A stretch of DNA of 13,618 nt, taken from Fidelibacterota bacterium. Its GTDB lineage: Bacteria > Fidelibacterota > UBA2242 > JAFGTP01. The position numbers and the translations under genes are program-made. Under the pieces are notes generated by a model, which saw nothing but the letters and a program-made list of their open reading frames with translations, ran no database searches and had not been told where the DNA came from. Below, one piece after another: positions 7,383-13,618 of the stretch (the first letter of the stretch is position 1; each line of letters begins with the position of its first letter). The stretch covers positions 1 through 13,618 of the forward strand of contig JAIPJV010000022.1 of NCBI GenBank assembly GCA_021734005.1, in the 5' to 3' direction.

Positions 7383-9923
7383 ATGGAAACAAAAGGTAGT
7401 TTATTGATTGCAGTAATATTATTTTTAAATTGTATCGGTGCTTCAATATTAGTTGCTGGAGAAATTGAATCAGAAGTTAGAGGTATATGGCTTAGCAGAA
7501 ACGTTATTTCTCAAGGTGAAAGTAATATTAATGATGCTTTTGAGCGATTGAAGCATATGGGGTTTAATACAGTGTTTGTCAATGTTTGGTTTAAAGGCAA
7601 AACAATTTATCCAAGCCAAGTTTTAGAAAATTATGGGGTTGCTAACCAGCTCAATGAATACAAGGGATGGGATCCGCTAAAAGTCGCTATTGAAATCGGT
7701 AATAAAGTAGGTATAAATGTTCACGCCTGGTTCGAATATGGCCTCGTTGCTGGATATTCCTATTCAAACGATGGGGAGCCAACTCCTATTGAATTACCGG
7801 CAAAATATCCTCAATGGTTTATGGAAAATCGGGAAGAAGAAAATTATTATTCCGGGGATGGATACAATTTTCAATATTGGATTGATCCGGCTTCTAAAGA
7901 AGGAATCGAATTCATCACTAAAATTTTTGAAGAATGCGCAGAAAAATATCCAGATTTAGATGGCATCCAGACTGACCGTTTTCGGTATCCAAATCCTCAA
8001 TATTCATTTTCAGAGGTAGCTAGAACCAAATACAAAGAAGATACAGAAGGCTCCGATCCTATGAATATTTCGAAATATGACACTGAGTGGAATCAATTCA
8101 CTGAATGGAGAGAAGAGCAGATTAATAACTTAGCTGATACTGTGTATAAAACTATTAAGCATGCTAATTCGGACTGTATAGTTTCTGCAGCCGTTGTCCC
8201 TCCTTATATGATGCAGGGGGATGATGATAAAATGCAGGAATGGTCTGATTGGTATAGCCAAGGCACAGTAGATTGGTTAGCACCAATGCTTTATGGTCTC
8301 CACAATAATATGGATTATTGGATAAATGAATGCTTAAATAAAGTTCCGTCCCATAAAATATTAATCCCTGGTATAACTCTTAAGGGACTATCCAATGCTG
8401 CTTTGAGGGAGGTAGTTCAAGTTTTTAGAAAAAAGAAATGCGGGGGCGGAGTTTTCTGGTATTATGGTTATTTAGATGATAATAACCAAAAGATATTTCG
8501 AGATTTGTTTGATCAAGATATTCCTTCTACCGAAGAAAAAATAATTATTGATGACTCAGACAGTTATTATACTAAATTTAGTCAAATGATTAAAAAAGAA
8601 GGAGGGTATAATTCCACTTATTATACAGGGCAATCCAAAAATTCATGGTTTCAATGGAAAGTTCCTGTGTTTAATACTGGCAATTATAAAATTTCTACTT
8701 ATATACCATTAGATTCTATTGATCTTGCCAAAATAAAATATACTATTGGATCACAGTCATGGTCATATGATACAACTATTGTATTTAATGGCGGGATTTC
8801 AAAAGAAAAGTGGACTAAATTAGGTGAGTACAGATTTTATTATAGAGATAGTTTACGAATTATTGCTCAAAGGGATGAAAATAACCTTATTGCTGATGCA
8901 ATAAAATTTGAAAAATTAATGCCTTTTAAAATTATTGACGGATATGCTAAAGATGAAAACTCGCTTATACTTCGCTTTGATCGCCAATTAGAACAAAAAT
9001 CAGCAGAAAATGAGAGAAATTATGAAATCACACCTTCTATTCAGATACAGAATGTTATCCTTGATTCTGCTGATAATTCTATAGTAAATATTGAATGCAA
9101 TAATTTTCAGAAAAATGTTAATTATTTACTTAAGACTTGGAATCAAGTTGACAAGGAAGGTCATGTCAGTGATAGTGTGCGATTTGTATTTAAATATAAT
9201 GGACAATTAACCGAAGTAATCGATAATAGTGATAGCTATTTTTACGTTCAATATGGTGATTGGACAGAGGAGTGGCATAATGAAGGGGCTATAGGAGATT
9301 CTTATCTTAAAATTACCAGTGGAAATGGGCAAGGCAAAGTATACTGGCGTTATCCAATTCCCGAATCAGGTTATTATAAAGTCTGGTTATATTTTCCCGA
9401 TTCAAGTAAATTTGTTAATGATGCCCAATATATCATTAGAAAGGAATATACCACTGATACTCTATTAGTTGATCAGAGAAAAAAATATTCCGAGGGATAC
9501 CAATTAGAATCTTTTTGGGTTAGTGAAGGAAGTAATTTAGTAATAATTCTTACTGATAAATCGGATTGCTCATCAAATTATTGGATTGCTGCAGATGCAG
9601 TAAAAATTAAAAGAGTTCTACCTAGTAAATTGCAAACTACCGACCAAAAAAATATAAGTAAAGAATTCCGGCTATATCCGAACTATCCCAATCCTTTTAA
9701 TCGAAATACCAAACTTAGGTATTATTTATCGGACAAAGAAAGTGTAAATTTAAAGATTTATGATCTTCAGGGAAGGTTGATAAAAAAAAATCAATATGTT
9801 CATCGGAAAGCGGGGTATAATGAGATAGAAATAAATTTGGATAGCTACTCTTCAGGCCTATATTTCTATATTTTATCTATTAGCAATAGGATGAAAGTGG
9901 GAAAAATGACATATTTGAAATAG
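7383..9923 (+). CDS. Secreted GHL10/DUF187-type glycosidase with two golvesin-like modules
   Basis: The 846-residue protein has a signal peptide of ~25-26 residues (probable cut near VAG). A TIM barrel of the GHL10 family (PF02638; the family of B. subtilis YngK and E. coli DigH) spans ~31-385. Its marks are VRGIWLS, the H114-AWFE segment, D193-GIQTDR followed by FRYP, and P-M302-LYG. D193, D198 and E118 are candidate catalytic acids, not proven. Then come a golvesin/xanthan-lyase-type module (~387-511, IIIDDSDS to ADAIKFE), an Ig-like stretch (~512-608), and a second golvesin-like module (~611-745, VIDNSDS to ADAVKI). A sorting tail follows (NYPNPFN from N767, ending MTYLK). It likely cuts a glycan outside the cell, with the accessory modules binding substrate or surface. 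The substrate is open: DigH acts on peptidoglycan, but most relatives are uncharacterised. GGGA lies 11 nt before the ATG, a rather long spacing. Confidence 0.88.
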   Translation: METKGSLLIAVILFLNCIGASILVAGEIESEVRGIWLSRNVISQGESNINDAFERLKHMGFNTVFVNVWFKGKTIYPSQVLENYGVANQLNEYKGWDPLKVAIEIGNKVGINVHAWFEYGLVAGYSYSNDGEPTPIELPAKYPQWFMENREEENYYSGDGYNFQYWIDPASKEGIEFITKIFEECAEKYPDLDGIQTDRFRYPNPQYSFSEVARTKYKEDTEGSDPMNISKYDTEWNQFTEWREEQINNLADTVYKTIKHANSDCIVSAAVVPPYMMQGDDDKMQEWSDWYSQGTVDWLAPMLYGLHNNMDYWINECLNKVPSHKILIPGITLKGLSNAALREVVQVFRKKKCGGGVFWYYGYLDDNNQKIFRDLFDQDIPSTEEKIIIDDSDSYYTKFSQMIKKEGGYNSTYYTGQSKNSWFQWKVPVFNTGNYKISTYIPLDSIDLAKIKYTIGSQSWSYDTTIVFNGGISKEKWTKLGEYRFYYRDSLRIIAQRDENNLIADAIKFEKLMPFKIIDGYAKDENSLILRFDRQLEQKSAENERNYEITPSIQIQNVILDSADNSIVNIECNNFQKNVNYLLKTWNQVDKEGHVSDSVRFVFKYNGQLTEVIDNSDSYFYVQYGDWTEEWHNEGAIGDSYLKITSGNGQGKVYWRYPIPESGYYKVWLYFPDSSKFVNDAQYIIRKEYTTDTLLVDQRKKYSEGYQLESFWVSEGSNLVIILTDKSDCSSNYWIAADAVKIKRVLPSKLQTTDQKNISKEFRLYPNYPNPFNRNTKLRYYLSDKESVNLKIYDLQGRLIKKNQYVHRKAGYNEIEINLDSYSSGLYFYILSISNRMKVGKMTYLK

Positions 9924-10016
9924 GTTAGGAAATCTGAGCAATATAATTTCATTAGAGGAAAGCCAATGTATTCTAATTCAAGATAAAATAATAACTCTAT
10001 AAAATAGGGGTGCCTT

Positions 10017-11303
10017 ATGCAAAAATATTTATTAATAATGCTTTTGCCCTTGCTGTTATTTGCAACTCAGAATGATGACAAAAGAAAAATCCTTTGGGTA
10101 GATGGTTCCGCCAATTTTGCCCGTCTTAATTCTGAAAAAAATATTGAAAAAATTCTTGACAGAGCTGCAGATGTCGGTTTCGACCTTATTATTTTAGATT
10201 TAAAACTGATTTCTGGAGAAGTTTTATATCCCAGTAATTATGCTCCTCAAATTTTAGAATGGAAAGGAACTAAGCGGAATAAAGATCTAAATTATCCAAA
10301 AGTTTTTATTAGGGAAGCGCATAAAAGGAATCTTGAAATTCAGGCCTCAATTAATGTGTTTTCAGAAGGATGGAAAAATAAAAAGAGGGGCATAATATAT
10401 ACAAAACGTCCTGAATGGCAAACCAAACTATATACTTCTGAAGGAATTATTCCGACCACTGAATATGAGAAAGGATATTCTGCTTTTGTAAATCCTATCC
10501 GTCCTGAAATTCAAGAGTATGAAATAAAAATAATTAAAGAAATAATTTCTAAATATGATTTTGACGGAATTGTTTTGGATCGGGCCAGATACGACAATAT
10601 AAAATCGGATTTCTCAAACTACTCAAAGAAAAAGTTCGAACAATTTATTGATACTTCTTTAAAAAATTGGCCAGAAGATATTTTTACCTGGGAAAAAGCT
10701 AATAAAGAGTGGCATATAAATCCTGGTAAGTATTACAAAGAATGGATTTATTGGCGAGCAAAAAATATACATGATTTTTTCACCAGAGTCAGAGATACTG
10801 TAAAAAAGTATACCCCAGAAATTAACTTTGCCACCTATGTTGGCGCATGGTATCCTAGCTATTATAAATTAGGAGTAAATTGGGCTCATCCTGAATATAT
10901 TCCTCAATATGAGTGGGCCTTAGACAATTATCATAAGACTGGTTATGCTGATGTATTAGATTATTTAATGACTGGCTGTTATTTCTATAATGTCACTATT
11001 GAAGAAATTCAATCTATAAATAGAAAAAGTAAAGCTAATCAAGAGGCTGGAATTGAAGAGGTTATTAAAACTTATCATACAGTAGAGGGAAGCGCAAAAA
11101 TGTCAATGAAAGTGACCAAAGGGAAATTGCCGGTTTATGGTAGTCTATATGTTCAACAATATAAAGACAAAGATAACCCCGAGCAATTTATAAAGGCTGT
11201 TAAGATGGTTTTGAACAACACCGACGGTATTATGGTATTTGATATATGCCACCTAGAGGATTTTGATTGGTGGAAGTATTTGGAAAAAGTGTTTGTACAG
11301 TAG
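10017..11303 (+). CDS. Sec-exported TIM-barrel glycosidase-like protein, no sorting tail
   Basis: The 428-residue protein starts at ATG with AGGGG (10006-10010) ahead of it. A short signal peptide has a probable cut after LLLFA (residue 16), with no lipobox. The rest is one TIM-barrel-like domain related to the DUF187/GHL group, of the kind often labelled alpha-amylase family or family-10-like. D183-GIVLDR followed by ARY matches D193-GIQTDR followed by FRY of the preceding protein. The regions before it (SGEVLYPS against GKTIYPS, FVNP against WIDP) also align. D183 and D188 are candidate active-site acids. It ends at VFVQ without a sorting tail, so it is probably periplasmic, perhaps finishing fragments released by the neighbour; that role is inferred. 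The gap from the preceding gene is 93 nt and co-transcription is plausible. The fold call is good; the specific family and substrate are uncertain. Confidence 0.8.
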   Translation: MQKYLLIMLLPLLLFATQNDDKRKILWVDGSANFARLNSEKNIEKILDRAADVGFDLIILDLKLISGEVLYPSNYAPQILEWKGTKRNKDLNYPKVFIREAHKRNLEIQASINVFSEGWKNKKRGIIYTKRPEWQTKLYTSEGIIPTTEYEKGYSAFVNPIRPEIQEYEIKIIKEIISKYDFDGIVLDRARYDNIKSDFSNYSKKKFEQFIDTSLKNWPEDIFTWEKANKEWHINPGKYYKEWIYWRAKNIHDFFTRVRDTVKKYTPEINFATYVGAWYPSYYKLGVNWAHPEYIPQYEWALDNYHKTGYADVLDYLMTGCYFYNVTIEEIQSINRKSKANQEAGIEEVIKTYHTVEGSAKMSMKVTKGKLPVYGSLYVQQYKDKDNPEQFIKAVKMVLNNTDGIMVFDICHLEDFDWWKYLEKVFVQ

Positions 11304-11308
11304 CAAAG

Positions 11309-11341
11309 GATAGTTTCGTAAAAAGTGGTTTTATTACCAAA
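11309..11341 (-). repeat. Right copy of the inverted repeat flanking the four-gene block
   Basis: The core (11309-11333) reads GATAGTTTCGTAAAAAGTGG then TTTTA on the + strand, the reverse complement of 4386-4410 with one mismatch. CCAAA (11337-11341) mirrors the TTTGG outside the left copy, with 3 rather than 2 nt between it and the core. It begins 6 nt after the stop of the 10017-11303 gene. No minus-strand gene is nearby that it could serve as a promoter. Confidence 0.75.
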
Positions 11342-11360
11342 TTAACTGATTCATATCATT

Positions 11361-11483
11361 ATGCAATATATTGATAATATTATAGACATTCATCGGCTCT
11401 CTCGCAAGAGATCTCCCGGAGACGATCAATATGACTGGTTTAAACTCTTATTAAAATGGACTTATAGATATTTAATAAATTAG
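11361..11483 (+). CDS. Possible 40-residue basic peptide, doubtful
   Basis: An ATG-to-TAG frame encodes a 40-residue peptide beginning MQYIDNIIDIHRL, with a basic stretch SRKRSPGDD and an aromatic/hydrophobic end (DWFKLLLKWTYRYLIN). It has no Shine-Dalgarno in front and no family I recognise. It could be a real small protein, a gene remnant, or chance over the GC-rich structured segment it contains. Confidence 0.2.
   Translation: MQYIDNIIDIHRLSRKRSPGDDQYDWFKLLLKWTYRYLIN
11392..11426 (+). other. Compact GC-rich potential three-way junction
   Basis: ATCG (11392-11395) can pair with CGAT (11423-11426). Between them lie two abutting hairpins: TCTC-GCAA-GAGA (11400-11411, a GNRA-type loop) and TCTC-CCG-GAGA (11412-11422). 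No T-run follows, so it is not a terminator. It stands out against an AT-rich gap. Its stems are only 4 bp each, so stability is modest, and it may be part of a larger leader RNA or of the small ORF above. Confidence 0.3.
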
Positions 11484-11488
11484 TTTAT

Positions 11489-11515
11489 AAGGTGACTATT
11501 ATTAACCTTCTTTTT
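11489..11515 (+). terminator. Weak terminator-like stem in the gap
   Basis: AAGGT (11489-11493) pairs with ACCTT (11505-11509) across an 11-nt loop and is followed by CTTTTT. The stem is short and the loop long, so it would be inefficient. It is the only candidate I see for ending transcription of the block before the receptor gene. Confidence 0.2.
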
Positions 11516-11804
11516 CAGAGTATAATATCAAGGAAACCCAACTTTATTAGCAAGATAAATATTTTATTGAATAGATTTAAATTATTGAAAAACCATTCTG
11601 ATAAATAGTTTGTGGAATTTTATTAATATTCCTTGCAAAAATTGAATTAGACTTTTAATTTAAAGATGTTAGTAAGGTCATTTAACTAATTAGACCTGAA
11701 AGGATATATTTAAAATCAATTTAGTAAGTACATATCATTTTAATATAAATGGTTTTATTTAGACCTCATATTTAAATGAATCTTTATTAATTGAAGGGAA
11801 AAAT

Positions 11805-13618
11805 ATGACTAGAAAAGCGAAACCATACTTTTTAATATTTATTTTGCTAATTATTTTTACTATTTCAACCTTTGCTCAAGTTTCAAAGAATGCCATTATA
11901 AGAGGTAAAATAATAGACTCTAAAAAAGGAGAGCCAATTCCTTATGCTAATGTGGTAATTGTAGGAACAAGTATGGGGTCTTCAACTGATCTTGAGGGTA
12001 GATATGTGATTAGAAATATACCTTCAGGCCATTATGTACTCAAGGCAACATATATAGGATATGAGGCTGAAAAAGATTCTATTCAATTAGATGAGGGCGA
12101 AGAATTACGATTTGATCTACAGATGAAACCGGTTACTATAAAAGGGGAAGAAGTGGTTGTAAAAGGCCAAGCAAGTGGGCAATCTCAGGCTGTAAATCGA
12201 GAAATCAATTCTTCACAAATTGTAAATTATGTTTCTTCTGCAAAAATAAAAGAACTTCCTGATGCTAATGCTGCTGAATCGGTGGGAAGGCTACCGGGCG
12301 TCTCTGTTCTTAGAAGTGGTGGAGAAGGCAATAAAATAGTTATCCGAGGTTTGGCTCCTAAATATAATAAAATCACTATTGATGGAGTTGAGATGGAATC
12401 TTCTAACTCCTATAACCGAAGTACTGACCTAAGTATGATTTCATCGAATATGCTGGAAGGCATTGAAGTGAAGAAAACAGTAACACCTGATATTGATGCC
12501 AATGTAATGGGTGGAGTTGTTGATTTTGAAGTTCGGGAAGCACGAGTAGAAGAGCCAGGGGAATCTGAGTATAGTTTTCTTGCTCAGGGTGGATATAATA
12601 ATTTACCCAATGCATACAAAAATAAATTTAACAATTACAAGTTTAGTGGTAGCATTGAGAACCGTCTATTAAATAACAAATTGGGCATTTTTGCTCAGGT
12701 AAGCGCGGAAAGAAAGAATCTCATGTCGGATAAACTTGGTGTTTGGTATACGCATTTTGGAAACAGTAGAACCAAATACATTATTAATTCTGTAAGTCTT
12801 ACTAATACCCCTCGAAACAAACAACGTTATAATGGAGCTCTTAGTTTGGATTACCAATGGGGAAATGGCAATAAAATAAAGTTCACAAATTTTGTTAGCT
12901 CTGAAATAACTAAGAGCAAAAGACATACTGAATCATATATTATTGGATCCAATTTGATTAATTATTGGTTATATGATTCTCAAGAGAGACTCAATAGCAT
13001 AACAAACTCTTTGTCTTTAGAAAAAAAGATCCCCGTTTTTGATCTGGATTGGAGTTTTAGCCATTCTTATTCAAAAACAAGGAATCCCCATAATTGGGAT
13101 GCTGGTTTTACTCAGACTTCTGCAGGGTTGAGTGAATTTGATCAGAAGGAAAACATAAGACCAGTGCAAGTTCCGAAAGGTGCTGATCGAGATCTTTCGG
13201 ACACTCATCTGAGGTCATTTCAAAATTCTAATAGTTCTATTAAATCACGATCATTAAATACAGCATTAGACTTGAAAACGGATATAAATATAACTGAAAA
13301 CATTAGAACAGAAATAAAGTTTGGTGGAGAATATCGCCATAAAATCAGATCCTATGAATATGAAGAATACGATACACCTCAACTCCTAAATTCAGGAAGT
13401 GCTCTCTTTGTTGATAATTTAATTAACGAGCATTTTGGATTCCCAATGAATCGAACCAAAATTAGTATTAATAGATTTTTAGATGATGACTTAGATTATC
13501 ATGAATTTTTAGATGGCGATTATGAATTATACGCTCCTATGGATTATGATATGCTTTCCGAAGTCAGTAATCTATTACAAGATAATATAGATACAATTGC
13601 AGCTAGTGGTAATGAAGG
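11805..13618 (+). CDS. TonB-dependent outer-membrane receptor, 3' partial
   Basis: The frame is open from ATG 11805 to the window end (604 whole codons). AAGGGA lies 5 nt before the ATG. The signal peptide has a probable cut after TFA (residue 24). A carboxypeptidase-regulatory-like domain (~28-113; IRGKIIDSKKGEPIPYANV, then the DLEGRY and GYE marks) is followed by a plug (~128-240). The plug contains DANAAESVGRLPGVSV (D153 on), VIRGLAPKYNKITIDGV, and VTPDIDANVMGGVV; these match the TIGR01782-type receptors rather than the SusC signature. The rest looks like barrel strands with large loops. It should import a ligand across the outer membrane using TonB energy. Location next to glycan enzymes suggests an oligosaccharide, but the long gap leaves co-regulation unproven. 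Any SusD-like partner would lie beyond the window. Confidence 0.93.
   Translation, partial: MTRKAKPYFLIFILLIIFTISTFAQVSKNAIIRGKIIDSKKGEPIPYANVVIVGTSMGSSTDLEGRYVIRNIPSGHYVLKATYIGYEAEKDSIQLDEGEELRFDLQMKPVTIKGEEVVVKGQASGQSQAVNREINSSQIVNYVSSAKIKELPDANAAESVGRLPGVSVLRSGGEGNKIVIRGLAPKYNKITIDGVEMESSNSYNRSTDLSMISSNMLEGIEVKKTVTPDIDANVMGGVVDFEVREARVEEPGESEYSFLAQGGYNNLPNAYKNKFNNYKFSGSIENRLLNNKLGIFAQVSAERKNLMSDKLGVWYTHFGNSRTKYIINSVSLTNTPRNKQRYNGALSLDYQWGNGNKIKFTNFVSSEITKSKRHTESYIIGSNLINYWLYDSQERLNSITNSLSLEKKIPVFDLDWSFSHSYSKTRNPHNWDAGFTQTSAGLSEFDQKENIRPVQVPKGADRDLSDTHLRSFQNSNSSIKSRSLNTALDLKTDINITENIRTEIKFGGEYRHKIRSYEYEEYDTPQLLNSGSALFVDNLINEHFGFPMNRTKISINRFLDDDLDYHEFLDGDYELYAPMDYDMLSEVSNLLQDNIDTIAASGNE

Larger units (their letters stand above)
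11304..11804. other. 501-nt gap before the receptor gene
   Basis: No confident gene lies here. The gap holds the right inverted-repeat copy (11309-11341), a doubtful 40-codon ORF (11361-11483), a GC-rich compact fold (11392-11426), and three weak stems: AAGGT/ACCTT (11489-11509), GGAAT/ATTCC (11614-11632) and AGGTC/GACCT (11675-11697). TTAGACCT occurs twice (11690-11697 and around 11759). No strong terminator follows the 11303 stop, so read-through into the receptor is possible. I see no tRNA, IS end or CRISPR. Confidence 0.7.

Noticed and set aside
4379..11341. Transposon with inverted ends
   Set aside because: There is no transposase or integrase, the internal genes form a coherent glycan-type set, and no convincing target-site duplication flanks the repeats. 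Kept only as an alternative for the repeat pair.
12403..12926. Minus-strand ORFs (12403-12615, 12669-12926)
   Set aside because: They are antisense to the clearly coding TonB-dependent receptor and show no domain, signal or ribosome site.
11805..13618. Calling the receptor SusC
   Set aside because: The plug motifs fit the TIGR01782-type receptors, the SusC signature is not seen, and no SusD gene is in view.

Overview
This AT-rich window (about two-thirds A+T by eye) carries six large genes, all on the + strand, plus one doubtful small ORF. Four consecutive proteins end in a C-terminal module with an NYPNPFN-type motif, a G-x-Y-F/Y-Y segment and a terminal Lys. This is the sorting tail of Por/type IX secretion cargo (TIGR04183-like). 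The fifth protein has only a Sec signal peptide, and the sixth is an outer-membrane TonB-dependent receptor with a carboxypeptidase-regulatory-like N-terminus. Together these point to a Gram-negative member of the FCB superphylum. The FNP(T)T spelling of the tail is common in Ignavibacteriota, Calditrichota, Marinimicrobia and similar lineages as well as Bacteroidota, so I do not name a genus.

Layout. 1-4215 is the 3' part of a giant mosaic surface protein (beta-propeller-like modules, a CBM-like sandwich, ASH/HYDIN-like strands, two near-identical choice-of-anchor-J-like repeats and a sorting tail). It is closed by a strong intrinsic terminator at 4241-4267. 4434-11303 is a four-gene block: an SGNH esterase with an N-terminal beta-sandwich and a TTG start; a beta-propeller protein whose start I move to 5957; a GHL10/DUF187-type TIM-barrel glycosidase with two golvesin-like modules; and a smaller TIM-barrel relative without a sorting tail. 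A 25-nt sequence occurs on both sides of this block in inverted orientation (4386-4410 and 11309-11333, 24 of 25 identical). 11304-11804 is a 501-nt gap with short stems, a compact GC-rich potential three-way junction and a possible 40-codon ORF. 11805-13618 is the 5' part of a TonB-dependent receptor that runs off the window.

How it may work together (inference): the block looks like a surface glycan-processing set. The esterase would remove acyl groups, the secreted barrel enzyme would bind and cut the glycan outside the cell, and the second barrel enzyme would act in the periplasm on products imported by a receptor such as the one downstream. No SusD-like partner, sugar kinase, regulator or classical GH/PL family gene is visible, so the substrate is unknown. 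Peptidoglycan-type glycans are possible because the GHL10 family includes E. coli DigH.
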